Positions 7,849 through 16,020 of a DNA stretch of 19,144 bases are shown piece after piece (within the stretch, counting starts at the first letter, position 1; every line of letters begins with the position of its first letter). The notes beneath the pieces were generated by a model. That model had not been told where the DNA came from, did not search any database, and worked only from the letters and a program-made list of their open reading frames with translations. Origin of the DNA: Prolixibacteraceae bacterium (GTDB taxonomy: Bacteria; Bacteroidota; Bacteroidia; Bacteroidales; Prolixibacteraceae); the NCBI GenBank assembly GCA_027858145.1, contig JAQIDF010000026.1, positions 1 to 19,144 of the forward strand. Direction: 5' to 3'. A program made the position numbers and the translations under genes.

Positions 7849-9207
7849 ATGAACATTACCAGGGAAAACATCGACGAATTAAACGGAATAATTCGCATTT
7901 CAATTGACAAAGCCGACTATGAGGCAAAAGTTGATGATGTGCTTAAGGACTATAAGAAAAAAGCCAATATGCCAGGCTTCAGACCAGGCAAAATACCCAT
8001 GGGTCTTGTGAAAAAAATGTATGGTAAAGCAGCATTGATTGATGAGGTTAACAAAATCTTAACACAAGAACTGTCATCATACCTGGTGAAAGAAAAACTC
8101 AACATCCTTGGTGAACCTCTTCCAAACGAAGAGAAACAAAAGCAAATCGACTGGGATAAAGATACTAATTTCGAATTTGTATTTGACATCGGCCTTGCAC
8201 CGGAACCCAAGATAAACCTTGACAAACGAAGCAAATACGTACAATATATCGTTGAAATAACCGACGACCTTATTGATGAACATATAAAGTCGTACACTAA
8301 CCGCTTTGGCGAATCGAAAGATACTGAGATAATTGAGGCTGAAGGCACATTTCGCGGCGATCTTGTTCAGTTAGATGCTGACGGAAACGAAAAAGAAGAC
8401 GGACACAAGGTTGAGAACGCACTTCTGTCGGTTGATGTAATTAAAGACGAGGACATCAAAAAAGAGCTTATAGGCAAAAAAGCCGGAGATGTTATTGTTT
8501 TTGACCTTAAAAAAGCATATCCAAACGATACTGAAATAGGCCACTTGCTAAACATTGAAAAAGAGGAAGCTGAAAAGGTTGAAGGTGATTTTAAAATTAC
8601 CATAAACGAAATTCAAAAGTTTGTAGAAGCAGAAGTTAACGAAGACTTTTTCAAAAAAGTTTACGGTGAAGAAACCGAAATTAAAGATGAAAAAGCTTTC
8701 CGCGAGCAGGTTAAAAAAGAAATTGAAGAAGCTTACAAACCAGCTACCGACCATAAATTTGCACTTGATGCACGGGACATACTGTTAACGAAATCAAGCA
8801 TGGAGTTTCCTGCAGCTTTTTTGAAAAGATGGCTGAAAACTGCCAATAAAGACTTAACAGAAGAGCAAATCGAAAGTGACTTTGAAGCATTTTTGGCCGA
8901 CCTTAAATGGCAGATTATCAAAGACAGCATAGCCAAAGAAAACGACATAAAAGTTGACGAAAGCGAAGTTAACGACCTGGCCAAAGAAATTGCAGCAGCT
9001 CAGTTCCGCCAGTACGGAATGTTCAACGTTCCGGAAGAGCATCTCGATGGTTTTGCCCAACAAATGTTGACAAAAGAAGAAGATCGCAACCGTCTGTACA
9101 GCAAAAAAGTTGAAGACAAAGTGATGGATGTAGTCAAATCGAAAGTTAACGTTGAAGAAAAAGACGTTTCGAAAGAAGAATTTGACAAAATGCTTGAACA
9201 AAATTAG
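7849..9207 (+). CDS. tig: Trigger factor (ribosome-associated chaperone)
   Basis: A 452-aa chaperone that binds nascent chains at the ribosome exit tunnel. The N-terminal domain carries the ribosome-docking signature GFRPGKIP (43-50) after MNITRENID, the usual Bacteroidota start. The middle section (about 151-255) occupies the place of the FKBP-type prolyl isomerase domain but lacks an obvious FKBP active-site pattern, so isomerase activity is doubtful. The rest (about 256-452) is the highly charged, helical substrate-cradling domain, ending KEEFDKMLEQN. Length fits the Bacteroidota family. It sits directly upstream of clpP-clpX, the same order (tig-clpP-clpX) as in many bacteria, but a strong terminator separates it from clpP. 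Confidence 0.95.
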   Translation: MNITRENIDELNGIIRISIDKADYEAKVDDVLKDYKKKANMPGFRPGKIPMGLVKKMYGKAALIDEVNKILTQELSSYLVKEKLNILGEPLPNEEKQKQIDWDKDTNFEFVFDIGLAPEPKINLDKRSKYVQYIVEITDDLIDEHIKSYTNRFGESKDTEIIEAEGTFRGDLVQLDADGNEKEDGHKVENALLSVDVIKDEDIKKELIGKKAGDVIVFDLKKAYPNDTEIGHLLNIEKEEAEKVEGDFKITINEIQKFVEAEVNEDFFKKVYGEETEIKDEKAFREQVKKEIEEAYKPATDHKFALDARDILLTKSSMEFPAAFLKRWLKTANKDLTEEQIESDFEAFLADLKWQIIKDSIAKENDIKVDESEVNDLAKEIAAAQFRQYGMFNVPEEHLDGFAQQMLTKEEDRNRLYSKKVEDKVMDVVKSKVNVEEKDVSKEEFDKMLEQN

Positions 9208-9230
9208 AAAACCTTAACACACTATATTTG

Positions 9231-9256
9231 AGCCGGGCATTTATGTCCGGCTTTTT
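9231..9256 (+). terminator. Rho-independent terminator of tig
   Basis: AGCCGGGCA (9231-9239) pairs with TGTCCGGCT (9244-9252), nine positions with one G-U, around a 4-base loop, followed by TTTTT. It lies 24 bases after the tig stop. Confidence 0.88.
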
Positions 9257-9327
9257 ATTTTATTTTTAATTAACCAAACGGGGTAGTCCTATAGCATTAT
9301 ATTGTGATGCTGTTATTTATTTTTTTC

Positions 9328-9335
9328 TACCTTTG
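9328..9335 (+). promoter_or_regulatory. Predicted -7 element of clpP-clpX
   Basis: TACCTTTG matches TAnnTTTG, located between the tig terminator and clpP, 65 bases before the clpP ATG. The nearest upstream TTG (9302-9304) is 23 bases away, slightly longer than usual, so the -33 element is uncertain. Confidence 0.45.
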
Positions 9336-9400
9336 TGACCAACATATAGATAGGTAGTTTGTTAATTTACACCAAGGTTAATCCAAAAGAATTTTAAGAT

Positions 9401-10081
9401 ATGGATCATAAAAAAGAATTTCAAAAATATGCAACCGGACACATGGGTATCAGCAGTTTATCGCTCGATAAATACATGTCGTCGGCTTATGGAAGTTACA
9501 TTTCACCAACCATTATTGAAGAGCGACAACTGAACATCGCGACAATGGATGTTTTTTCACGGTTGATGATGGACCGCATCATCTTTTTGGGCGTACCTAT
9601 TGATGATTATGTTGCTAACATCATTCAGGCTCAGTTATTATTTCTCGACTCAACAGACCCGGGTAAAGATATACAGATTTATTTCAACACGCCTGGGGGT
9701 TCGGTTCATGCCGGACTGGGAATTTATGACACCATGCAGTTTATAACCTCCGATGTATCTACTATTTGCACTGGAATGGCTGCTTCAATGGGAGCTGTAT
9801 TATTAACTGCCGGAGCACCGGGCAAACGCTCAGCCCTCACCCACTCACGTGTAATGATTCATCAACCGATGGGTGGAGCACAAGGCCAGGCCAGTGATAT
9901 TGAAATTACGGCCCGCGAAATAATAAAGTTGAAAAAAGAACTATACGAAATCATTTCAAAGCATTCTGGCAAACCAATCAAAACAGTTGAGAAAGACTCA
10001 GACCGTGATTATTGGATGACTGCCGAGGAAGCAAAAAATTATGGAATGATCGATCAGGTGTTGACTCGTAATAAAAAATAA
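9401..10081 (+). CDS. clpP: ATP-dependent Clp protease proteolytic subunit ClpP
   Basis: A 226-aa serine peptidase that forms the tetradecameric degradation chamber docking with ClpX. The catalytic triad is visible: S129 in GMAASMG, H154 in VMIHQP, and D203 in SDRDYW. The oligomer-stabilising blocks IYFNTPGGSVHAGLGIYDTM (93-112) and QASDIEITAREI are present. The N-terminal 35 residues before the conserved core are longer than in E. coli and probably include a propeptide or axial-loop extension, as usual in Bacteroidota. clpX follows after 17 bases, in one transcription unit ended by the hairpin at 11343. Confidence 0.97.
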   Translation: MDHKKEFQKYATGHMGISSLSLDKYMSSAYGSYISPTIIEERQLNIATMDVFSRLMMDRIIFLGVPIDDYVANIIQAQLLFLDSTDPGKDIQIYFNTPGGSVHAGLGIYDTMQFITSDVSTICTGMAASMGAVLLTAGAPGKRSALTHSRVMIHQPMGGAQGQASDIEITAREIIKLKKELYEIISKHSGKPIKTVEKDSDRDYWMTAEEAKNYGMIDQVLTRNKK

Positions 10082-10098
10082 TCAAAGGAAGGAACTAA

Positions 10099-11316
10099 AT
10101 GGATAAATGTTCATTTTGCGGGAGAAAGAAAAATGAAGTTGAATTGCTGATTGCTGGTATGGACGGGCACATTTGTGACCGCTGTATTGAGCAGGCCCAC
10201 AACATTGTTGAAGAAGAACTAAAAAGCAAAGGTAACACATTCGACCTCAAATTGGTTGACCTGATGAAACCTGCACAAATAAAAGAATTTCTCGACAAAT
10301 ATGTAATCGGACAGGATCATGCAAAGAAAATTTTGTCGGTAGCTGTTTACAATCATTATAAACGACTGAAACAAGTTATTGATGATGATGAAACCGAAAT
10401 TGAGAAATCAAATATCATAATGGTTGGCCCTACCGGTACAGGTAAAACCCTACTGGCCCGCACCATAGCACGAATGCTGCATGTACCCTTCACCATTGTC
10501 GATGCAACAGTTTTGACCGAAGCCGGTTATGTTGGTGAAGATATTGAAAGCCTGTTAACCCGCCTGCTACAAGCTGCCGATTACAATATTGAAGCAGCTG
10601 AAAAAGGTATCGTGTTTATTGATGAAATTGATAAAATTGCCCGTAAAGGCGACAACCCTTCAATTACCCGCGATGTTTCAGGCGAAGGTGTACAGCAGGG
10701 ATTGCTGAAGCTACTTGAAGGTTCGGTTGTTAACGTTCCGCCACAAGGGGGCCGTAAACATCCTGAACAGAAGATGATTCCTGTAAACACCAAAAACATT
10801 TTGTTTATGTGTGGTGGCGCTTTTGATGGTATCGAACGCAAAATTTCACAACGCATGAACGCCCAAGTGGTTGGGTTTAATGCTGTAGAGCACGCATCAT
10901 CAATCGACCGGGAAAACCTGATGCAATATATCGCGCCAATGGATTTGAAATCGTTTGGCCTGATACCCGAGATTATCGGACGACTACCCGTACTCACTTA
11001 TCTCGACCCACTTGAGCCTGCAACGTTGAAAAGGATTCTCACAGAACCTAAGAACGCGATTGTTAAGCAATATAATAAGCTTTTCAAAATTGATGGCATA
11101 GAGCTTAAGTTTACAGATGAAGCACTTGACTATATTGTAAATATTGCAGTTGAATACAAACTTGGAGCCCGCGGTTTACGATCGATTTGTGAAACGATTA
11201 TGACAGATGCAATGTTCGAGTTACCATCAAACGGCAAGAAAACGTTCGAAGTAAACCGGAAATACACAAGTGAGAAAATTGAAAAAGCAGGCATGGCATT
11301 GCTTAAAGCCAGTTAA
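10099..11316 (+). CDS. clpX: ATP-dependent Clp protease ATP-binding subunit ClpX
   Basis: A 405-aa AAA+ unfoldase that recognises, unfolds and feeds substrates to ClpP. The N-terminal zinc-binding domain uses C4, C7, C26 and C29 (CSFC ... CDRC). AAA+ elements are Walker A GPTGTGKT (110-117), pore-1 loop GYVGED (143-148), Walker B FIDEID (173-178), the RKH pore loop (219-221), a ClpP-docking VGF loop (258-260, equivalent to IGF), an arginine-finger region at IIGRLP (R295), and sensor 2 GARGLR (R358). An AAGGAAGGAA-like purine run sits at about 10084-10093, just before the ATG; a strong Shine-Dalgarno is unusual in this phylum and may help couple it to clpP. All functional residues are intact. 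Confidence 0.98.
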   Translation: MDKCSFCGRKKNEVELLIAGMDGHICDRCIEQAHNIVEEELKSKGNTFDLKLVDLMKPAQIKEFLDKYVIGQDHAKKILSVAVYNHYKRLKQVIDDDETEIEKSNIIMVGPTGTGKTLLARTIARMLHVPFTIVDATVLTEAGYVGEDIESLLTRLLQAADYNIEAAEKGIVFIDEIDKIARKGDNPSITRDVSGEGVQQGLLKLLEGSVVNVPPQGGRKHPEQKMIPVNTKNILFMCGGAFDGIERKISQRMNAQVVGFNAVEHASSIDRENLMQYIAPMDLKSFGLIPEIIGRLPVLTYLDPLEPATLKRILTEPKNAIVKQYNKLFKIDGIELKFTDEALDYIVNIAVEYKLGARGLRSICETIMTDAMFELPSNGKKTFEVNRKYTSEKIEKAGMALLKAS

Positions 11317-11342
11317 AACAAAAATTTCGTATTATAGATTAT

Positions 11343-11374
11343 AAAGCCGGATCAACTGATTTCCGGCTTTTTTT
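11343..11374 (+). terminator. Rho-independent terminator of clpP-clpX
   Basis: AAAGCCGGA (11343-11351) pairs perfectly with TCCGGCTTT (11362-11370) around a 10-base loop, with T residues continuing through 11374. It lies 26 bases after the clpX stop. Confidence 0.9.
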
Positions 11375-11392
11375 ATTGTGAAAATTAATCAC

Positions 11393-11431
11393 AAAAAAAA
11401 GAGGCCACCCTAAGAAAACATAAGTGGCCTC
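11393..11431 (-). terminator. Rho-independent terminator of the minus-strand surface-protein locus
   Basis: GAGGCCAC (11401-11408) and GTGGCCTC (11424-11431) are perfect complements around a 15-base loop. Read on the minus strand the hairpin is followed by eight Ts (A run 11393-11400). It lies 39 bases past the end of the PorP/SprF gene and closes that transcription unit, back to back with the clpX terminator. Confidence 0.88.
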
Positions 11432-11470
11432 CATAAAACAAAACATGAGGAAAACAAAAATCGTAATGCC

Positions 11471-12406
11471 CTAAAAATACCGTGGCGAAAGTATGCGGTG
11501 CCTGCTGAACGAAAAATCATAGCTCAGAAATATTTCATGCGAACCACTGTTGTAATTTTTTAACCTCGAATTATTTAAATCATATGAATACCCTATTTGG
11601 ATTTTATGATTTACCTGCATCCTCAAATGCGCAGTAATGGCATCGCCAAGTCGATATCCAAACCCAATCCATACTTTATCGTAAATAATAACGGTAGCTT
11701 CTGTCTCAACCGATGCCGGGGTACCATTAACAACCCGCCCCATTGCACTAAGCCTGAGCTTCCAAACTGGATCATCAATCGTGATGAGCGTGCCTGTTGT
11801 GACAAAATAGTGCCGTTCTTCTTTGCCCAGAATTAACAGGGTATTGTTTTTATCTTTTATATCATTACGTATCAGTTTGGGAATAGATAGGCCGGCGTAA
11901 AAGTTAGGGGTGAAATAATAAACTCCTACCCCAAAGTTTAGTAAAAATGCTTTGGTTTGCGGATTCATCTCAAGATGAGGGTCGTACTCCTGACGTCTTA
12001 AATTCAATAGATTAATATCAAAATAGTTGAAGCCGGCTTTTAAACCCAAAGCAAGGTTTCGTTTTTCTGAAAAACGGAAAAATCGGGAATAATCGACATA
12101 CAATCCTGTTTGGTGCATAGGGCCAATTTGATCATCTAGAAAAGTGGCCCCCAAACCCACATCATACTTATTTAATGGCGAACTAAATGACAGGGTTGTA
12201 GTAGTGGGGCTCCAATCAATGCCCAGCCATTGTTTTCTGAAGAGCCCCTTTACGTTCATGATACCTCTACTACCTGTATACGCCGGATTTATCAATCCCG
12301 GATTGTTCATATATTGTGTAAACAAGGGGTCTTGCTGGGCAATCACTCCTAATGTTGAAATCATAAACATTAAAACGAGGCAATATTTTAATATCTGCTT
12401 CTTCAT
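11471..12406 (-). CDS. PorP/SprF family type IX secretion-associated outer-membrane protein
   Basis: A 311-aa outer-membrane beta-barrel. Residues 1-24 are a signal peptide (LVLMFMISTLGVIAQ). The mature N-terminus carries the family hallmark QQDPLFTQYMNNPGLINPAYTG (the stretch after the signal peptide), then RKQWLGIDWSPTTTTLSFSSPL. Later come alternating strands such as NLALGLKAGFNYFDINLLNL, FGVGVYYFTPNFYAGLSIPKLI and FGYRLGDAITAHLRMQ. Family members (SprF, PorP) work with the T9SS to place or hold specific CTD-bearing partners at the cell surface. Here the start codon overlaps the stop of the upstream CTD protein by four bases (ATGA), so the two are translationally coupled and the partner is almost surely that protein. 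It is the last gene before the terminator. Which paralogue type it is cannot be told from sequence alone. Confidence 0.95.
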   Translation of the reverse strand: MKKQILKYCLVLMFMISTLGVIAQQDPLFTQYMNNPGLINPAYTGSRGIMNVKGLFRKQWLGIDWSPTTTTLSFSSPLNKYDVGLGATFLDDQIGPMHQTGLYVDYSRFFRFSEKRNLALGLKAGFNYFDINLLNLRRQEYDPHLEMNPQTKAFLLNFGVGVYYFTPNFYAGLSIPKLIRNDIKDKNNTLLILGKEERHYFVTTGTLITIDDPVWKLRLSAMGRVVNGTPASVETEATVIIYDKVWIGFGYRLGDAITAHLRMQVNHKIQIGYSYDLNNSRLKNYNSGSHEIFLSYDFSFSRHRILSPRYF

Positions 12407-14094
12407 CGCTCGAGATACACCCCTCCTTGTTTAATACGATTGTTTGCATATTTTAACACGTAGTAATATACTCCAACCGGCAATGGCTTATCGCCCAGCT
12501 TATATTTCACATTCGAACTACCTTCCCAATCATTCTTATAGTTATTGGTTTCATACACTTTGTTGCCCCAACGATTAAAAATTACCAAATTGTTTTCGGG
12601 ATAATGCTCTAAATTATCGATAACAAATTTTTCATTGTATCCGTCATTATTTGGTGTGAATACTTCAGGAGGCAATACTAAATCTTCAACGCTAATAACC
12701 ACTTTAGCGGTATCACAAATACCATAATGGTCGCAAACAACATAGTAAAGCGAATCTTTTCCCATAAAATCAAAATCGGGAGAATAATTTACGTCATAAT
12801 CACGACTATTGATGTAAGTATAACCATGATCTGTGTCAACATCGATGTGTAAAGTAGCAGCTACCATTGTACTCGAGTCGTTTTCAAGCACTGATATCCA
12901 AATTGGAATATCAATGCCGGTATGTGCATAATCATCAACTGCCGCCGATTGCCATACTTCGAGATAATCGGGTATGCCATTCTGATCAAGATCACCAGGT
13001 TCATCAATAGTCAAAATACCGTCGCCGTCGTCATCAGGATCAAGGAAGTTTGGAATACCATCCATATCAGTGTCTGTATCACATAAATTATCGCTTCCTA
13101 CAATATTCTCATCAATATCGGGGACTCCGTCATTATCTGAATCGCTATTGGGATTAACCTTAACATTTACATACACCGTGGCAATATTCGACTGCTCCTG
13201 CTGTTTATTCATCATGTAATACGTAAATGAATCGGTACTAAAAAAGCAGATACCGGGTTTGTACTCCACTTCTCCGCTCTCAGGGTTAACATAAATAGAA
13301 CCATTTTCAGTAGATGATATTATTTGAACCGATGTAGAATCAATTATTCCATTGGTGTCATAATCATTAGCAAGTAAATTGATAGCTGTTGTTTCGTTAT
13401 GCCAAACATCAACGCTATCGGCGCTTGCAACCAGTCTTTTTATAGTACAATCAGGTTTTTTCAACCGCACAGTTATATTTTCAGACTTAGTTATTTCCTC
13501 GAGATGAGCAGTAAAATCAATAGTTGAATATGCTTCACCAACTTCATCCGACGATTTTGTTTCGTATGGCCATGACATAGTGCCTGTTAACGATGCTCTT
13601 TCACTGATTGAAATCAGCGTTCCCCCAACATCAAATAATTCTAATGACAGTGAATCAACCTCGAATCCATTAGCCACCGCTTTCCATTGTATCCTGGCAT
13701 TTTCACTTTCACAATAGGCAGATGCCGTAAAAGTAACCGGAGGTTTAACTGTAAAAGGCCAGGCCTTTTTATTCAAACAACCATCGGTGCCCGTCATGGT
13801 AAACAACAAATAATAGTCACCCCTGTCAAGCCATTTTACTTGTACTTCATTTCTTTTATCGTTGATACTTTGACTAAGTTCAACCTGTTGGTCATTGGCA
13901 TGGATTTTAAGTTCGGTATCGGTAAATACTTCCCATTTAACATCGGTTATATCAGAACGATATGCAACACGATAATTTTTCACAGCCCCTTGTATCACAA
14001 TATGACGCCCCTGGCCCGATACATTAAGTACAGGCCAGAGCGTCAACATTGAAAACAGAAAAACTTTAAATGAAAAAATTAATTGTTTGCACAT
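12403..14094 (-). CDS. Secreted Ig-like/TSP3-repeat protein with gliding-motility-type T9SS C-terminal domain
   Basis: A 563-aa exported protein. A signal peptide (1-28, ending VSGQG) is followed by an Ig-like module (about 31-125; VQVKWLDRGDYYLLFT, TGTDGC) related to the N-modules of the two proteins encoded upstream. A second beta region lies at 126-215. Two cadherin-like/VCBS-type domains lie at about 222-313 (INLLANDYD ... SFTYYM) and 384-471 (WISVLENDSS ... DSLYYVVCD). They flank TSP3-like acidic calcium-binding repeats at 317-378 (DSDNDGVPDIDE, DTDMDGIPNFLDPDDDGDG, DQNGIPDYLE). The C-terminus (474-563) is the CHU_C/gliding-motility-associated type B T9SS sorting domain: PPEVFTPNNDGYNEKF, NLVIFNRWGNKVYE, LPVGVYYYVLKY, GGVYLER. 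It should be exported by the T9SS and paired with the overlapping PorP/SprF gene. It is preceded by a hairpin that may weaken transcription from the genes upstream. Confidence 0.93.
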   Translation of the reverse strand: MCKQLIFSFKVFLFSMLTLWPVLNVSGQGRHIVIQGAVKNYRVAYRSDITDVKWEVFTDTELKIHANDQQVELSQSINDKRNEVQVKWLDRGDYYLLFTMTGTDGCLNKKAWPFTVKPPVTFTASAYCESENARIQWKAVANGFEVDSLSLELFDVGGTLISISERASLTGTMSWPYETKSSDEVGEAYSTIDFTAHLEEITKSENITVRLKKPDCTIKRLVASADSVDVWHNETTAINLLANDYDTNGIIDSTSVQIISSTENGSIYVNPESGEVEYKPGICFFSTDSFTYYMMNKQQEQSNIATVYVNVKVNPNSDSDNDGVPDIDENIVGSDNLCDTDTDMDGIPNFLDPDDDGDGILTIDEPGDLDQNGIPDYLEVWQSAAVDDYAHTGIDIPIWISVLENDSSTMVAATLHIDVDTDHGYTYINSRDYDVNYSPDFDFMGKDSLYYVVCDHYGICDTAKVVISVEDLVLPPEVFTPNNDGYNEKFVIDNLEHYPENNLVIFNRWGNKVYETNNYKNDWEGSSNVKYKLGDKPLPVGVYYYVLKYANNRIKQGGVYLER

Positions 14095-14136
14095 ACCTCA
14101 TGCCTTACTCCACAAAATACTGTGAACTAAAATTGA

Positions 14137-14175
14137 ATTAAAAACAAAACCATCCGTATATTAACGGATAGTTTT
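14137..14175 (-). terminator. Internal hairpin with T tract, possible attenuating terminator
   Basis: AAAACCATCCGT (14146-14157) and ACGGATAGTTTT (14164-14175) form a 12-position stem with one G-U around a 6-base loop. Read on the minus strand it is followed by TTTTGTTTTT. It lies 25 bases after the 284-aa gene and 51 bases before the CTD-protein gene. It therefore could end or attenuate transcription of the upstream three genes. I found no exact TAnnTTTG on the minus strand between it and the next start (a near match, AGTATTTTG, occurs around 14114-14122). Confidence 0.65.
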
Positions 14176-14200
14176 GCCATATAGAAAACAAATACTGTTT

Positions 14201-15055
14201 TTAAATTTCTTCAAGCTCCATAATTACCGGCATAACGGTTATGTGGTGCTGAACATTATCGTTTTCATGATTGCTGTCACTCAGCATTGTGTTTTCTTCC
14301 TGCTGATTTTTCACCTTCATGGAAACAATTTGCTCAGTGCCTTCGAAATTACGAACGGCAACAGTAACAATCACCTCGTCATCGGTGGCCAGTACAGTAT
14401 AAATATTCGATTCGTCAGCATCGATTACACCGGCATTAACAGCAACAATGCTCACAACAGCAACATCTACATTCCAGTCGGGCTCAACAAGCGCTATGGG
14501 CTCAAACGACCATGCACGGTTACCACCTTCACGCCTAACTTTAAACTTTACCGTACTGGTACCGGCACTGTACTCATCGGCCATCGGGTTAAACCCGTCG
14601 GCTTTAGAAATGGCCGGACAGCTTTCGGTATTATCAACCGGGATGTTTTCGCTCAATAAGTCGAAACGGTTGGGTTGTGGTAATATTTTAAGTCCACGGC
14701 GTGTTGCACAACCCCCGGGGTTACTCAATTCAATCCACAGATAATAAATGTACTGCGAGGCCCCGTTATTCCATAAAACCGGTAAAGAAGCTGTACTTTC
14801 ACCTTCGGGAACAACACCTTCGTGCGAGTCCAGAAAATCAAATTCAAAAACAGCCCCATCATCAAGTACTTCACTCCCATTTTCGTGTGCCGACACATAA
14901 AAAAGAAAGTTTGTACCCGAAGTTAATCCGTTTACCACATAATTATGGGTTGCCCCCTCGTAAGGATGTATAGGAGTACTTTGTGCTTTTACAACAAAAA
15001 CGAGCGCACAAAATACTCCTGTTAATAGAATCTGCTTTTTTATAAGACTCTTCAT
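14201..15055 (-). CDS. Secreted two-module beta-sandwich protein, unrecognised family (paralogue of next upstream gene)
   Basis: A 284-aa exported protein with no family I recognise. A signal peptide (1-24, ending VVKAQ) leads into an N-module at about 28-140: HPYEGATHNYVVNGLTSG, SLPVLWNNGASQYIYYLWIE, GGCATRRGLKILPQP. This matches the N-module of the 307-aa protein position by position. A C-module (about 144-284) starts at a CPA cysteine motif. It continues with STVKFKVRREGGNRAWSFEP and a TVAVRNFEGTEQ segment, and ends HHITVMPVIMELEEI. Similar C-modules end the 307-aa and 851-aa proteins. No standard T9SS sorting domain, lipobox or transmembrane anchor is visible. The gene starts 11 bases after the stop of the 307-aa gene, so they are co-transcribed. 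A structural subunit of an extracellular assembly is a reasonable inference. Confidence 0.88.
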   Translation of the reverse strand: MKSLIKKQILLTGVFCALVFVVKAQSTPIHPYEGATHNYVVNGLTSGTNFLFYVSAHENGSEVLDDGAVFEFDFLDSHEGVVPEGESTASLPVLWNNGASQYIYYLWIELSNPGGCATRRGLKILPQPNRFDLLSENIPVDNTESCPAISKADGFNPMADEYSAGTSTVKFKVRREGGNRAWSFEPIALVEPDWNVDVAVVSIVAVNAGVIDADESNIYTVLATDDEVIVTVAVRNFEGTEQIVSMKVKNQQEENTMLSDSNHENDNVQHHITVMPVIMELEEI

Positions 15056-15066
15056 TTTTAAAATGA

Positions 15067-15990
15067 TTAATAGCTTCCGCCGAATGTACCAACAGTTGGA
15101 AGAGGATCTAATGTTACAGAAGCACTATTTGATTCACTTCCTACACCTATACTATCATCATCGGTATAAACACCGCCTGCATCTTGTCCTGAAGAACCTA
15201 TATCAAAACCAACAGCCTGCTGGGTTGTTGAATTTGTTACAGTAGCCCTTACATAAAGTATGTCGCCTGTTGTAACGGTCTGTGTTGAATTCATTGGTGT
15301 CCAGCCGGAAGCATCTGTAGCAACTTCCCACGTTGAAGCACCTGAAACATTTGGAGTTATATTCCATCCGGAAGTTGTACCAGGATCACTATAGCGGTTA
15401 ACCCTGAAATACACATAAGTATTACCATCAGTAGTAGCCTCATCTATACCAGAATCAGAAACCCAATCTTCACCTACAAAAGAAGGACAAATTCCTGAAA
15501 CATTCACCTGATAAACACCCCCGGTAATGTCTCCAGCTGTTGTGTTTTCATCACCAGTTGAATTCATCGCAATAACTGTGAAGTCAACAGAGTATGAAGT
15601 TGGAGCATCTATTGGATTTACAGGTAATGCCCTAAAGGTTGAACATCCATCAGAGTCGATAATCTCAATCCATACATAGTAATTTTGACCTGATGCACCT
15701 AATGTCCATTGAACAGTAAGAGATGCACTTTGTCCTGAGACTGTACCTGTATTACCAAGTGAAGGACTGGAAGTGACAGTGTAATTACCAGCATTAGTGA
15801 CATAGTCACAAACACCATCTGCATCAAGTTCAATACCCCAAATATAAGTGTCATCATCGGTTAAATTACCAATTACATAATTAAAAGTTCCACCTTCTGC
15901 CGGAGTTACAGGCGATGAACTTTGTGCAAAAACGTTGCCTGCTAAAGCAACAAATAAAAACATAAGTGTGATTGTAAATAAATTTTTCAT
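15067..15990 (-). CDS. Secreted two-module beta-sandwich protein, unrecognised family
   Basis: A 307-aa exported protein, not recognised as a named family. A signal peptide (1-22, ending NVFAQ) is followed by an N-module (27-135): TPAEGGTFNYVIGNLTDDD, then SLTVQWTLGASGQNYYVWIE, then SDGCSTFRALPVNPIDAP. A linker (136-160) precedes a C-module (163-307) with a conserved cysteine (SGICPSF), NTYVYFRVNRY, SGWNITP, DILYVRATVTNSTTQQ, and the tail SASVTLDPLPTVGTFGGSY. The composition is rich in Ser, Thr, Gly and Asp and poor in Lys, as in exported surface proteins. Neighbours are the 851-aa gene, 57 bases upstream in transcription, and the 284-aa paralogue, 11 bases downstream. The two small genes probably arose by duplication and then diverged strongly. 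Confidence 0.88.
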   Translation of the reverse strand: MKNLFTITLMFLFVALAGNVFAQSSSPVTPAEGGTFNYVIGNLTDDDTYIWGIELDADGVCDYVTNAGNYTVTSSPSLGNTGTVSGQSASLTVQWTLGASGQNYYVWIEIIDSDGCSTFRALPVNPIDAPTSYSVDFTVIAMNSTGDENTTAGDITGGVYQVNVSGICPSFVGEDWVSDSGIDEATTDGNTYVYFRVNRYSDPGTTSGWNITPNVSGASTWEVATDASGWTPMNSTQTVTTGDILYVRATVTNSTTQQAVGFDIGSSGQDAGGVYTDDDSIGVGSESNSASVTLDPLPTVGTFGGSY

Positions 15991-16020
15991 AGATAATAAT
16001 TTAAGAGTTAAACTTCTAAA

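Noticed and set aside
7950..9201. Several minus-strand ORFs inside tig, up to 132 aa
   Set aside because: They are Phe/Ser/Asn-rich complements of a Lys/Glu-rich gene. They have no promoter or recognisable domain and lie fully inside a conserved chaperone gene.
10581..10997. 138-aa minus-strand ORF inside clpX
   Set aside because: It is antisense to the conserved AAA+ core and has no family features of its own.
14174..14659. 161-aa plus-strand ORF opposite the 284-aa surface protein
   Set aside because: The opposite strand has a signal peptide, two modules shared with neighbours and operon context. This ORF has none.
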